Notes: a model not told the origin generated them from the sequence alone. 64,000 nucleotides of DNA from Duganella sp. Leaf126 (GCF_001423125.1 NZ_LMNW01000032.1:138068-202067), one strand, 5' to 3'. Numbered from the stretch's first letter, positions 15,932-24,911 are shown. Numbers and translations are program-made.

Positions 15932-16387
15932 TCAGAGCTGCTGCGCCAGTTCGATCAGATTCCCCCACGGATCGCTGATGAAGACGAAGCGCAGTCCCAG
16001 CGCCGGCGCGTCTTTCGGGGCGCTGACGATGCGCACCTGGCGCTGGCGCAGTTCGGTGATGGCGTCGTCGACGCTGTCCACGCGCAGGCACAGATGGTGC
16101 CAGCCGCCGATGGCGTGGGTGTCGATCAATTCGTCAAACGCGGGACGCGCGGTGCAGCCGGGGCCGGCGATGAATTCGATGCGGAAGCTGTCGTCGTTGG
16201 CCGGGCACAGCATGGCCAGCGTCTTCTCGCCCAGCGCCATGGTGCTCAGCACGCGGAAATCGAGCTTGCCCGTGTACCAGGCAACGGCGCTGTCGAAGTC
16301 CGGGACGCGGATGCCGGCGTGATCGCCGTGCCACGAGGCGAACGGGCTGGCACGGTCTGCTGGTGGAACGTCGGGATGGTGCGACAT
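15932..16387 (-). CDS. VOC (glyoxalase/bleomycin-resistance fold) family protein
   Basis: 151 residues with the paired beta-alpha-beta-beta-beta repeats of the vicinal-oxygen-chelate fold: HAGIRVPDFDSAVAWYTGKL starts repeat 1, and HHLCLRVDSVDDAITEL starts repeat 2, closing with FVFISDPWGNLIELAQ. Candidate metal ligands are the His near residue 23, Glu 70 region (IEFI), His near 96 and the Glu in LIEL. Members include lyases, dioxygenases and resistance proteins; substrate unknown. It is divergent from the adjacent LysR gene, which may control it. Confidence 0.85.
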   Translation of the reverse strand: MSHHPDVPPADRASPFASWHGDHAGIRVPDFDSAVAWYTGKLDFRVLSTMALGEKTLAMLCPANDDSFRIEFIAGPGCTARPAFDELIDTHAIGGWHHLCLRVDSVDDAITELRQRQVRIVSAPKDAPALGLRFVFISDPWGNLIELAQQL

Positions 16388-16477
16388 GCTGTGACCTTTC
16401 AGGGAAGATGGTGAGCGCCATGGTAGCGATCCCGCAGGACTTTGATAACGGGGCCCGCATCGAATAGACTGATCGCC

Positions 16478-17389
16478 ATGGAGAACAATCGCGAACCGTC
16501 ACTCGACGACCTGGCCGTGTTCCTGGCCGTATGCAGCACGGGCGGGTTTCGGGCCGCCGCCATCCGGCTCGGCATGTCGCCGTCCAACGTGAGCGATATC
16601 ATTGGACGTGTGGAACGCCTGCTTGGCGTGCCACTCCTGACCCGCACCACGCGCAGCGTGGCGCCGACCGAGGCCGGGCAGGCGCTGGCAGCGCGCCTGG
16701 CGCCATTGCTGGCCGACACCCGCGCCGCCTTGCGCGACGTGGCTGGCGCCGGGCAGCAGGTGCAGGGGCTGCTCAAACTCAATGTCACGGGCGCCGTGAT
16801 GGTCGACATCCTGCCGCCGCTGATCGACCGTTTTCTCGCCACCTACCCGGCCGTGCGGGTGGAACTGGTGGTGGAGGACCGCCTGGTCGACGCCATCGCC
16901 GATGGCTGCGCGGCCGGCATCCGCTACGGCGAGCACCTGGCCCAGGACATGATCGCGGTGCCGATCGGACCCCGCCACCAGCAGCTGGCGCTGGCCGCCG
17001 CACCGGTCTACCTGGCCCGGCGCGGCCATCCCGCCCATCCGAACGACCTGCTTGAGCACGCGTGCGTGCGCCTGCGTTTTTCCAGCGGCGCACTGACGCA
17101 GTGGGAGTTCGCGCGCGACGGCGAGCGCCTGACGGTGGATCCGCCGGCGCGCGTGGTCATCGGCGTCGATGGTGCACCGGCAGCAATCGACCTGGCCCGC
17201 GCCGGTCATGGCATCATCTGCACCTTCCGCAATTGGCTCGATCCGCACCTGGCCAGCGGCGATCTGGCGCCGGTGCTGCAAGACTGGTGGCCGCAATTCG
17301 AAGGACCGCAGCTGTATTTCCCGCGCCGCCAAATGCCGGCCACGCTGCGCGCATTCGTGGACCTGGTGCGCGCCGCACACGTCGGATAA
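16478..17389 (+). CDS. LysR-family transcriptional regulator
   Basis: 303 residues with a winged helix-turn-helix at about 8-66 (DDLAVFLAVCSTGGFRAAAI, then NVSDIIGRVERLLGVPLLTRTTR) and a periplasmic-binding-protein-like effector domain at 90-300, ending LYFPRRQMPATLRAFVDLVR as in the CrgA/DsdC-like LysR subgroup. ATG 16478 (MENNREPS) is preferred over the upstream start at 16442 from alignment with family starts. It is divergent from the VOC protein gene with 90 bases between, the usual arrangement for a LysR regulator and its target. Confidence 0.9.
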   Translation: MENNREPSLDDLAVFLAVCSTGGFRAAAIRLGMSPSNVSDIIGRVERLLGVPLLTRTTRSVAPTEAGQALAARLAPLLADTRAALRDVAGAGQQVQGLLKLNVTGAVMVDILPPLIDRFLATYPAVRVELVVEDRLVDAIADGCAAGIRYGEHLAQDMIAVPIGPRHQQLALAAAPVYLARRGHPAHPNDLLEHACVRLRFSSGALTQWEFARDGERLTVDPPARVVIGVDGAPAAIDLARAGHGIICTFRNWLDPHLASGDLAPVLQDWWPQFEGPQLYFPRRQMPATLRAFVDLVRAAHVG

Positions 17390-17674
17390 CACAGAACATG
17401 AAAACTGCGACAAATCAGTGAAACCCGCGTGCCGAATTTACCGGGAAAAATGCGATAGTCCGCACGATGTTACGGCACAGGCAACGCTTGTCGTACACTG
17501 GTCGAACTTCCGATCTCGGCGAAGAGCGGTCGCTCGAAACGCGTGCGCCTCGGCCGTATTAAGATTGATGGGCAGGCTCGAGCTATCGCAGCGAGCAAAC
17601 AGCAAACCGCGGACAACAAAATTACTGGACAAATACATGCCGAAAAATCAAACTATCGTTCAGCTGGCGTTCTC

Positions 17675-18607
17675 ATGACGCGGCGATTCCTCGCTAATCT
17701 GCTGTTGAGCCTGTGTGGCGCACTGGCCGCGACGTCCGCATTAGCGGCACGTGTCTACGACGAGTCTACGATCCGCATCGATGGCAAATCGCGCCGCTAC
17801 TACCATCTGTACGACAGCGCCGCGGAAGGAACAGCCACGCCGATCGTGCTCGTCAGCGGCTCGGGCTGCCGCGATTTCGCATCGCGCGTGCCGTCCTTTT
17901 TTGAGCACTACCCGGCGCCCATCAATCTCTACTTCCTGGAAAAGGCGGGCATCGAAAAGGGCGACGACGGCGCTCATTGTTCCGAGACGTACAGCCGCGA
18001 GGACGTCCTGGAGCGTCGGGTAGGCGACACGCTGTCATTCATCGATGTCGAGCCCCAACTACATTCCCTGGCCCCGCGCAGCTTGGCGATCGTCGGCTTT
18101 TCGGAGGGCGGCACGGTCGCGCCGCTTGCAGCCGCGGGCAGCGCAAAGATCGGCTGGCTTGCGGTGGCGGGCAGCGGCGGGCTGCCGCAAAGCGAAGAGT
18201 TCCTAATCTTCGCAGCGCGCGGCGTTGCCCCCTATGCGACGCTGTTCTCACGTGCGCAGCTGCTGCGGACGTATGCCGCCATCAAGGCTGATCCGGAAAG
18301 CCTAGATAAGCGCTTCTTCGGCCACCCTTACCGGTACTGGCGTTCACATTTGTTCTACGATCCACTGCCCACGTATGCAAAACTCGACATTCCCGTGGTC
18401 GTAGCGATGGGCGAAAAGGACGACAGCGTCCCAATCGAATCAGGCCGCAAATTGCACGCCTTTTTCGCCAGCCGTCCCGGCAACAAATTCACGTTTGTCG
18501 AATATCCCGGCGCAGGGCACGCACTTCAGGCGCCGGAGAGAAACTACCTTCCGCAATTCATCGCCGGGCTGGCCGAGTGGATCAAAGGGAAACGCAATCC
18601 CTTCTGA
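17675..18607 (+). CDS. Secreted alpha/beta-hydrolase
   Basis: 310 residues with a signal peptide (MTRRFLANLLLSLCGALAATSALA). The hydrolase fold shows an oxyanion-hole segment IVLVSGSGCRDF, the nucleophile elbow GFSEGG (Ser near residue 137), acid VVVAMGEKDDSVP and the catalytic His in YPGAGHALQAP. The Ser-Asp-His triad appears complete. Closest in pattern to small periplasmic esterase/peptidase-like hydrolases; the substrate is unknown. Third-position GC seems a little lower than in its neighbours. 285 bases upstream (17390-17674) hold no recognisable feature. It converges with the epoxide hydrolase gene, 8 bases away. Confidence 0.8.
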   Translation: MTRRFLANLLLSLCGALAATSALAARVYDESTIRIDGKSRRYYHLYDSAAEGTATPIVLVSGSGCRDFASRVPSFFEHYPAPINLYFLEKAGIEKGDDGAHCSETYSREDVLERRVGDTLSFIDVEPQLHSLAPRSLAIVGFSEGGTVAPLAAAGSAKIGWLAVAGSGGLPQSEEFLIFAARGVAPYATLFSRAQLLRTYAAIKADPESLDKRFFGHPYRYWRSHLFYDPLPTYAKLDIPVVVAMGEKDDSVPIESGRKLHAFFASRPGNKFTFVEYPGAGHALQAPERNYLPQFIAGLAEWIKGKRNPF

Positions 18608-18615
18608 TTCGGTTG

Positions 18616-19776
18616 CTAGCGCAGCTGGCGGAACGTGGCCCGCACTTCCTCGACGAACAACGCCGGCTGCTCCATGGCCGCGAAATGGCCGCCCCGTTCG
18701 AGCTCGTTGAAGTGGACGAGGTGGGCGAAGCGCCGCTCGGCCCAGCGCTGCGACAGGCGCAGCTGTTCGCCGGGGAACATGCTGATGCCGGCCGGCGTGG
18801 TCATCGGCGCGGTCGGCGTGCCGCCCTCGCGCATCGCCTGCATCGCTTCCCAGTAGAGCCGCGCGGCGCTGGCGCCCGTGTTGGGCAGCCAGTACAGCAT
18901 GATGTCGTCGAGGATGGCATCGAGTTCGAACGCACTTGCCACGTCGCCGCCGCTGTCCGACACATCCTGGAACAGGGCATAGATCCACGCCGCCAGGCCG
19001 ACCGGCGAATCGGCCAGCGCAAAGCCGACCGACTGCGGGCGCGTGGCCTGCACCTTGAAGTAACCGGAAAACTGCTGGTCGTAGCGCTGGGCGTCGTCGA
19101 GCATGGCCTGTTCGTGCGCGGTCGCCTCGGCCCGTTCCTGCTCGGTCGGGTGGAACATCAGCATGTTCAGGTGAATGCCGACCAGGCCAGGGGGCGCCTT
19201 GTAGCCGAGCGCCGTGGTCACGGCGCCGCCCCAGTCGCCGCCCTGCGCGGCATAGCGGTCGTAGCCGAGGCGCGCCATCAGGACGGTCCAGGCGTCGGCA
19301 ATGCGGTTGACGTTCCAGCCGGTTTCCCTGGGCTGGCCGGAAAAACCGAAGCCGGGCAGCGACGGGATGACCAGGTGGAAGGCGTCGCTGGCCACGCCGC
19401 CGTGCGCGACCGGATCGGTCAGCGGGCCGATCACGTCGCGAAATTCCAGCACCGATCCGGGCCAGCCGTGCGTGAGCAGCAGCGGCATGGCGCCCGGCTC
19501 GGGCGAGCGCACGTGCAGGAAGTGGATGTCGAGGCCGTCGATGGCGGTGCGGTACTGGTTGAAACCGTTGAGCAGCGCCTCGCAGCGGCGCCAGTCGTAG
19601 CCGTCCTGCCAGCGGGCGGCCAGTGCGCGCAGGCTGGCCAGTTGCGGCCCCTGGCTGGTGTCGGCCACCGTCTCGGCGTCGGGCCAGCGCGTCAGCGCCA
19701 GGCGCGTCTGCAGATCGGCCAGTGCCGCATCGGGGATGGCAAGGTGGAAGGGGTGAATGGCGGTAGTGGACAACAT
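18616..19776 (-). CDS. Epoxide hydrolase with EHN domain
   Basis: 386 residues. The N-terminal EHN domain (about 8-115) precedes an alpha/beta-hydrolase core with the oxyanion-hole motif HGWPGS, FGFSGQP, the nucleophile Asp in GGDWGG (about residue 180), and the catalytic His in ERGGHFAAMEQP near the C-terminus. Such enzymes open epoxides to diols by an Asp-ester intermediate; the microsomal/juvenile-hormone subgroup fits best. Cytoplasmic, with no signal peptide. It is divergent from a TetR-family gene 125 bases away, a usual regulator-target pair for detoxification enzymes. Confidence 0.9.
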   Translation of the reverse strand: MLSTTAIHPFHLAIPDAALADLQTRLALTRWPDAETVADTSQGPQLASLRALAARWQDGYDWRRCEALLNGFNQYRTAIDGLDIHFLHVRSPEPGAMPLLLTHGWPGSVLEFRDVIGPLTDPVAHGGVASDAFHLVIPSLPGFGFSGQPRETGWNVNRIADAWTVLMARLGYDRYAAQGGDWGGAVTTALGYKAPPGLVGIHLNMLMFHPTEQERAEATAHEQAMLDDAQRYDQQFSGYFKVQATRPQSVGFALADSPVGLAAWIYALFQDVSDSGGDVASAFELDAILDDIMLYWLPNTGASAARLYWEAMQAMREGGTPTAPMTTPAGISMFPGEQLRLSQRWAERRFAHLVHFNELERGGHFAAMEQPALFVEEVRATFRQLR

Positions 19777-19901
19777 GCCTCCTGGGCGTGATATGTTACG
19801 GGCCGGCAGACACCGGGCGCACTAATTGAACTGACCAGTCTAGATTAATCGCCAACTTGCCGTTTGTAAAGCGGATTCGATTGAAATGTGGAAGAGGCAG
19901 C

Positions 19902-20540
19902 ATGGTGGATGAGCAACAACAACCGCGCCGGCGCGGGCGGCCGCCGGCCGACAGCGCCGGCGATGTGACAGCACGCTTGCTGGCAGCGGCCAGCCGGCTG
20001 TTCCTGGCGCGCGGCTACGACGGCACCAGTTGCGACCAGGTCGCACTCGATGCGGGCGCCGGCAAGGCCAGTATCTATGCGCGTTATGCCAACAAGGCGG
20101 CGCTGTTTTCGGCCGTCATTGACCAGCTGCTGGCCGGCACGCCGGCGCACGACGCGGTGGCCGCGGAACTCGGTCTCGAGCAGCGGCTGGCGGCAGTGGG
20201 CATGCAGGTGGTGCAGGATGCGCTGGCGCCCGATGCGCTGGCCTTGCTGCGGCTGCTGGTGGCCGAGCTGCCGCGGCTGGGCGACGGCGCCCGCGCCGAC
20301 CAGCTGTTCCTGCAGTCGGGCGTGCGGCGCGTGGCGGCCGTGATCGCCCTGCACGATGCCGGCGCCATGGCGCAAGCCCGGGTGGCGGCGCAGCAGTTCC
20401 TCGACGCGGTCCTGGCGCCGCTGCTGCTGCGCGCCATGCTGGGCGAACCGCAGCACGCGGTGCTGGCCCATGCCGCCGCGCGCGTGGAAACGGGCATCGC
20501 CATGCTGCGCGCCACCGGCAGCCTGGCGCGCTGGCGCTGA
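19902..20540 (+). CDS. TetR-family transcriptional regulator
   Basis: 212 residues. The helix-turn-helix at about 22-70 reads ARLLAAASRLFLARGYDGTS, then DQVALDAGAGKASIYARYANKAALF, the TetR hallmark; the C-terminal ligand/dimer domain is of the TetR_C_7 (AefR-like) kind. An upstream in-frame ATG at 19857 exists, but 19902 has GGAAGAGG at a proper distance and matches family starts. Divergent from the epoxide hydrolase gene, which it probably represses. The following 204 bases to the DapA-like gene contain a GntR-type palindrome. Confidence 0.9.
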   Translation: MVDEQQQPRRRGRPPADSAGDVTARLLAAASRLFLARGYDGTSCDQVALDAGAGKASIYARYANKAALFSAVIDQLLAGTPAHDAVAAELGLEQRLAAVGMQVVQDALAPDALALLRLLVAELPRLGDGARADQLFLQSGVRRVAAVIALHDAGAMAQARVAAQQFLDAVLAPLLLRAMLGEPQHAVLAHAAARVETGIAMLRATGSLARWR

Positions 20541-20672
20541 GGCCTGCGGCCCGGCAGGCCGCAGAGGGCAGCGGCGCAGCAGCGGCAGCGCCAGGCAGCA
20601 CAGGGCAGCTGCACGCAGCAGGCGCCCGAACTACGCAGCCGGGACGACGAAATCGGCATAATCGGCGTTTGG

Positions 20673-20684
20673 ATTGTATACAAT
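20673..20684. promoter_or_regulatory. Palindrome ATTGTATACAAT, candidate GntR/FadR-family operator
   Basis: A perfect 12-bp palindrome 61 bases before the DapA-like gene, itself inside a longer near-symmetry (TTTGGA ... TCCAAA). TTGTATACAA cores are known operators of FCD-type GntR regulators (VanR, DctR and relatives). The GntR gene that ends this operon is the natural candidate to bind it, giving autoregulation. Confidence 0.7.
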
Positions 20685-20744
20685 ATCCAAAACCGCAGTA
20701 TGATCGCGCCGATGCCCTCCCCTCACCCGATCTGAAGGAATACC

Positions 20745-21689
20745 ATGCGCGACAATATCTTCACCGGTACCATCCCGGCCCTGATGACTCCCTGCAGCGC
20801 CGACCGCACGCCCGACTTCGACGCCCTGGTGCGCAAGGGCCGCGCGCTGGTCGATGCCGGCATGAGCGCCGTCGTGTACTGCGGCTCGATGGGCGACTGG
20901 CCGCTGCTGACCGAGGCGCAGCGCCAGGAAGGCGTGGCGCGCCTGGTGGCGGCCGGCGTGCCGACCATCGTCGGCACCGGCGCGGTCAACTCGAAGGAAG
21001 CGGTATCGCACGCGGCCCACGCGGCCAGGGTCGGCGCGCAAGGCTTGATGGTGATCCCGCGCCTGCTGTCGCGCGGTTCGTCGCCGGCCGCGCAAAAAGC
21101 CCACTTCTCGGCCATCCTGCAGGCTGCGCCACAGCTGCCGGCCGTGATCTACAACAGCCCGTACTACGGCTTCGCCACCCGCGCCGACCTGTTCTTCGCA
21201 CTGCGCGCCAGCCACCCGAACCTGATCGGCTTCAAGGAATTCGGCGGCGCCGCCGACCTCCGTTATGCGGCCGAGCACATCACCAGCCAGGACGATGACG
21301 TCACGCTGATGGTGGGCGTGGACACCCAGGTATTCCACGGCTTCGTCAACTGCGGCGCGACCGGCGCCATCACCGGCATCGGCAATGCGCTGCCGCGCGA
21401 AGTGCTGCAACTGGTGGACCTGTCGCGCAAGGCGGCTGCCGGCGACGCCGTGGCCCGCCGCCAGGCGCGCGAACTGGAAGCGGCGCTGCTGGTGCTGTCG
21501 TCGTTCGACGAGGGCACCGACCTGGTGCTGTTCTACAAATACCTGATGGTGCTCAACGGCGACACCGAGTACACGCTGCACTTCAACGAGTCCGATGTCC
21601 TCAGCGCCAGCCAGCGCCGCTACGCCGAAACGCAGTACGCGCTGTTTCGCAGCTGGTACGCCGACTGGTCGAAAGACGTGGCCGCGTGA
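20745..21689 (+). CDS. Dihydrodipicolinate synthase / N-acetylneuraminate lyase family protein
   Basis: 314-residue TIM-barrel class I aldolase-type enzyme. The Schiff-base lysine is K164 in LIGFKEFGG, the proton-relay Tyr lies in IYNSPYYGF (136-140), and the carboxylate-binding motif reads GSMGD (47-51) where DapA has GTTGE, so canonical lysine-biosynthetic DapA is unlikely. Related enzymes act on hydroxyproline-derived or sugar-acid substrates. It shares an operon with the FCD-type GntR gene (GTGA overlap), indicating a substrate-induced catabolic step rather than lysine synthesis. Substrate not assignable. Confidence 0.85.
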   Translation: MRDNIFTGTIPALMTPCSADRTPDFDALVRKGRALVDAGMSAVVYCGSMGDWPLLTEAQRQEGVARLVAAGVPTIVGTGAVNSKEAVSHAAHAARVGAQGLMVIPRLLSRGSSPAAQKAHFSAILQAAPQLPAVIYNSPYYGFATRADLFFALRASHPNLIGFKEFGGAADLRYAAEHITSQDDDVTLMVGVDTQVFHGFVNCGATGAITGIGNALPREVLQLVDLSRKAAAGDAVARRQARELEAALLVLSSFDEGTDLVLFYKYLMVLNGDTEYTLHFNESDVLSASQRRYAETQYALFRSWYADWSKDVAA

Positions 21690-22366
21690 ACCGCGCCGCC
21701 CTGGCGGTGACCACCGTTGCCGACCAGGCGGCAGACGCGCTGCGGCGCAAGATCATGGCCGGCGAGCTGGCCGAAGGCAGCTCGCTGCGCCAGGACGCCC
21801 TGGCGGCCGAATTGGGCATCAGCCGGATCCCGTTGCGTGAGGCGCTGGTGCAGCTCGAAGGCGAAGGACTGGTGAAAATCGTCGCCCACAAGGGCGCGGT
21901 GGTGGCGGGCCTGTCGATCGACGAGATCAGCGAACTGTTCATGCTGCGCAGCGTGCTCGAGCCGCTGCTGCTCAAGCGCTCCGCGCCCCGCCTCACGGCA
22001 AACGACTACGCGCAGCTTGACGCCATCCTGGCCGACTACCGGCAGGAACTGGCGGGCCAGCACACCACGCGCTGGGGTGAACTGAACACGCGGCTGCACG
22101 CGGTGCTGCTGTCACGCGCCGACCAGCCGCGCACGGCCGCCATCGTCGACACCCTGCTGCTGCAGACGGACCGCTACACGCGCCTGCAGCTGTCGCTGAG
22201 CGCGGACAGCATCCGCCAGGCGCAGCAGGAACACCAGCAGCTGGTCGATTTGTGCCGCAGCGGCGACGTGCGCGGCGCGGCAGCCCTGCTCAAGCGGCAT
22301 ATCGCGCATGCGAGCCGCGATCTCGAACAATTCATCGCGGTGCGCCGCCGGGCCGCCAGCCAGTAG
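21686..22366 (+). CDS. GntR-family regulator with FCD domain
   Basis: 226 residues: an N-terminal winged helix (about 8-75; DALRRKIMAGELAEG, LAAELGISRIPLREALVQLE) and an all-helical FCD ligand domain (about 85-215) with the metal/ligand acidic and His residues typical of FadR-C proteins. GTG start overlaps the stop of the DapA-like gene. It probably represses its own operon through the palindrome at 20673-20684 and is relieved by a carboxylic-acid metabolite. Confidence 0.9.
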   Translation: MNRAALAVTTVADQAADALRRKIMAGELAEGSSLRQDALAAELGISRIPLREALVQLEGEGLVKIVAHKGAVVAGLSIDEISELFMLRSVLEPLLLKRSAPRLTANDYAQLDAILADYRQELAGQHTTRWGELNTRLHAVLLSRADQPRTAAIVDTLLLQTDRYTRLQLSLSADSIRQAQQEHQQLVDLCRSGDVRGAAALLKRHIAHASRDLEQFIAVRRRAASQ

Positions 22367-22423
22367 CACCGACCGGCTGCCGGCCAGTTGCCGGGCGCGC
22401 GGCGCTGGCTGTCCCTCCCCCTA

Positions 22424-22441
22424 CCTATCAGCATTACTAGT
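22424..22441 (+). promoter_or_regulatory. Las-type lux box upstream of biosynthetic operon 1
   Basis: CCTATCAGCATTACTAGT. The inner 16 bases share the CTATC ... CTAG frame of the Pseudomonas aeruginosa lasI box. It lies about 99 bases before the ketoreductase start and shares 14 of 18 bases with the element at 33657-33674. Binding by the LuxR protein encoded at 40 kb is inferred. Confidence 0.65.
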
Positions 22442-22539
22442 GATGTAAAAAACGCCAGTTTGGTTTAATGCTTCCACGGTAACAGCGCTTGCAGCGCAAG
22501 CCGGACCACTCAAATCTTAACGATTGAAGGAAGCAAGCA

Positions 22540-23259
22540 ATGCCTAAAGCCATCGTCATCGGCGGAACCGCCGGAATCGGCCAGTCCATCATCAAGGGCC
22601 TGATCGAGGCCGGTTATGCCGTCCACTTCACCTACAACAGCAACGGCGAACAGGCCGACACGATCCGCCGTCAATATGGCGAACAGTGCACCTGCTCGCA
22701 GCTCGACCTCGGCTCGCTGGACGCAGTATCGGCCTTCCTGACCACCATCGACAGCGCCAGCGCGCCGGACGTGCTGGTCAACTCCGCCGGCATGTCGGCC
22801 GACGCGCTGTCGCTCGGCGATGTCCGGGCCAGGCTCGAACACGCCACCACCATCAACTACATGGCGCCGGTCATCATCGCCTGCCACATCGGCAAACTGA
22901 TGACCGGGCGCCGCAGCGGGACCATCGTCAACATCACCTCGATCGCGGCGAAACGTCCGAAGGCCGGCAACGCTATCTACGGCAGCGCCAAGGCCGCCCT
23001 CGAACGCTTCACCGCCACGCTGGCGCTGGAAGTGGCGCGCTTCAAGGTCCGTACCTTGTGCGTGTCGCCGGGCTTCGTGGACACGCCGATGTTCCACAAG
23101 TTTTCGGGAGCCAATGCGCGCGACATCGTCCGCGAGATGCCCACCCGCGAAATACTGACTGCAGACCAGGTCGCCGAGACTGTGCTGCTGTTTGTCAAAG
23201 GCCAGATCAAGTCCACCGGCACCACCCTGGTACTCGGTAACGGCGAACTGGTTTTCTAA
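22540..23259 (+). CDS. SDR ketoreductase (FabG-like)
   Basis: 239-residue Rossmann-fold short-chain dehydrogenase, expected to reduce beta-ketoacyl-ACP to beta-hydroxyacyl-ACP with NADPH. GGTAGIG (8-14) binds the cofactor, NSAG is at 81-84, and the catalytic tetrad N106, S134, Y147, K151 (YGSAK) is complete. It ends LVLGNGELVF without the extra loops of housekeeping FabG. First gene of operon 1; AAGGAAG precedes the ATG, and a lux-box-like site lies about 100 bases upstream. Its place beside ACP, two ketosynthase-fold proteins and a dehydratase argues for a dedicated reductive chain-extension system. Confidence 0.9.
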   Translation: MPKAIVIGGTAGIGQSIIKGLIEAGYAVHFTYNSNGEQADTIRRQYGEQCTCSQLDLGSLDAVSAFLTTIDSASAPDVLVNSAGMSADALSLGDVRARLEHATTINYMAPVIIACHIGKLMTGRRSGTIVNITSIAAKRPKAGNAIYGSAKAALERFTATLALEVARFKVRTLCVSPGFVDTPMFHKFSGANARDIVREMPTREILTADQVAETVLLFVKGQIKSTGTTLVLGNGELVF

Positions 23260-23313
23260 TCCGCTGCACCGCTTCACAACAACTGTTTTTTCTAACCACT
23301 TAAAGGAATCATC

Positions 23314-23676
23314 ATGAACGCCAACCAAATCTCGCAAATCGCCGCATCGGTGCTGTACCTGGACGACGTCAGCGCCATCGACACCGGCAAGTCGCTGTTC
23401 AAGGAATACGGCATGTCCTCGCTCGACTTCGTCGACTTCACCTACGAGCTCAAGGCCGCCGCCAACAAGGAGTTCGATCCTGACCAGCTGTGGCCGATCA
23501 ACACGATGATGAACAACCCGTCGTTCTATGCCGCCGGTGCCTGGACCGACGAAGGCCGTGCCGAACTGGTGCGCCTGTTCGACGGCCACGCCAGCGTGCC
23601 GACCGCGCCCGGCGCAGAAGAACTGTACGCGCTGTTCTCGGTCGGTTATGTCGAGCACCGCCTGCGCGCACTCTGA
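23314..23676 (+). CDS. Unusual acyl carrier protein
   Basis: 120 residues, longer than typical ACPs (about 80). The phosphopantetheine site is S36 in YGMSSLDFVDF, so the usual DSL reads SSL, with the helix-2 LDFVDF pattern kept. Helix 1 (QISQIAASVLYL) and the acidic character fit the fold. The roughly 45-residue C-terminal extension (PSFYAAGAWTDEGRAELVRL onwards) is not part of a standard ACP and may contact a partner enzyme. It should be the carrier for the pathway, activated by the Sfp-type transferase at 38.1 kb. AAGGAATCATC precedes the ATG. Confidence 0.85.
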   Translation: MNANQISQIAASVLYLDDVSAIDTGKSLFKEYGMSSLDFVDFTYELKAAANKEFDPDQLWPINTMMNNPSFYAAGAWTDEGRAELVRLFDGHASVPTAPGAEELYALFSVGYVEHRLRAL

Positions 23677-23700
23677 TCATCGGCCACCCAGGGGACTATC

Positions 23701-24792
23701 GTGACTTCAGTCTACATCCGCACCATCGGCATCAACAGCGAGCGCTGCCAGGATACGGCACAGCTGGCCGCGCAGCTCGGCACGGGCATGGCCGCCGTCT
23801 CGGCAGACCGCTACAGCGCGCCAGCGATCCGGCTCGGCGCCGACGGTCTGGCCGTGATCGGCCGCGAGGACCGCTCGACCCTCAATGAACTCTCGACCGG
23901 CGTCCTCAACGCCATCTCGGACGCGCTGCGTCATACCGGGACCGACTGGATGGGCGAGACCGACAACGTGGCCGTGTTTACCGGCACCGACGGCGCCGAG
24001 CTGACCTTCGCCGCCATCGGCGGCCTGATCGACCGCGCCGGCGACGCTGCGATCGACCGGCTCGGCGAGCTGAAGTCGCTGACCAACCCGATCAACATGA
24101 TGCGCCTGCTGTCGACCAATTCGACCTACCATGTTTCCAAGCGCTTCGGCGCCCAGGGCGGCGGCTACCCGAACCAGAGCATGTCGCTGTCGGGCCTGAG
24201 CGCGCTCGAGGATGCGGTGCACACCCTGCGCGCCGGCATCAGCGAACGTGCAGTCGTGGTCGCATCCGGCAATATGCGCAGCTTCGATTCGCTGGTGGTC
24301 TTCGGCAAGCTCGGCCTGCTCGACGACAATGCCGGCCGCCCGCAGGTCGATCCTGCCTACGGCGCGGCAGCACTGGTCATCGACAGCGCCGCCGCCGACG
24401 ACGGCCCGGCGCCGGTCGCCGAGGTGCTGGCGGTGCAAACCCAGTTCGCCCCCGACCCGTTCGTCTCCGTAGCGACCTGGACTGCCTTGTTTACCGCCGC
24501 GCGCACGCGCCACGGCCTGCCCGACCTGATCGTCACCTACGCCAACGGCGCACGCCAGCTCGAGGAAACCGAAACGGCGGCGCGCGACGCCGTATTCGGC
24601 AACGTGCCGACGCGCAACTACAAGCGCTACTTCGGTTACACGGGCAAGGCCAACAACCTGCTCGACCTGGCCGCCGTGCTGGCCGACGAGCGCATCGCCC
24701 CCGGAACCACGGTGCTGCTATGCGGCGCAGGCTTCGGGTTCGGCATCGGCTACCTGCTGGTGCGCAAGCTGGGCCAGCCGGTCCTGCAATAA
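23701..24792 (+). CDS. Ketosynthase-fold protein lacking the catalytic triad (chain-length-factor-like)
   Basis: 363 residues with a beta-ketoacyl-synthase/thiolase fold. Aligning its nucleophile region (NQSMSLSGLSALEDAV) to the neighbouring intact ketosynthase puts S162 in place of Cys; THGT becomes VTYANG (His to Y280), and KSxxGH becomes KRYFGY (His to Y313). All three catalytic residues are therefore replaced. The C-terminal VLLCGAGFGFGIGYLLV keeps the fold signature. Such partners (KS-beta or chain-length factor) pair with an active ketosynthase in type II polyketide and aryl-polyene systems and set chain length. GTG start. It sits directly before the active ketosynthase, as KS-CLF pairs do. 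Confidence 0.75.
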   Translation: MTSVYIRTIGINSERCQDTAQLAAQLGTGMAAVSADRYSAPAIRLGADGLAVIGREDRSTLNELSTGVLNAISDALRHTGTDWMGETDNVAVFTGTDGAELTFAAIGGLIDRAGDAAIDRLGELKSLTNPINMMRLLSTNSTYHVSKRFGAQGGGYPNQSMSLSGLSALEDAVHTLRAGISERAVVVASGNMRSFDSLVVFGKLGLLDDNAGRPQVDPAYGAAALVIDSAAADDGPAPVAEVLAVQTQFAPDPFVSVATWTALFTAARTRHGLPDLIVTYANGARQLEETETAARDAVFGNVPTRNYKRYFGYTGKANNLLDLAAVLADERIAPGTTVLLCGAGFGFGIGYLLVRKLGQPVLQ

Positions 24793-24911
24793 GCAGCGCG
24801 CCGGCGCCCCCCTTTTTCCGCGACGACCGAACGGACGGCCTGCAAGCCGCCCGGCGGGACCCCGCATGCCCGCGCCATCGAACCTTTTACGACAGACGAG
24901 AACTGCATACC

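Noticed and set aside
20745..21689. Lysine-biosynthetic DapA
   Set aside because: The GTTGE motif is GSMGD, and the gene is in an operon with an FCD-type GntR regulator, which suits catabolism.
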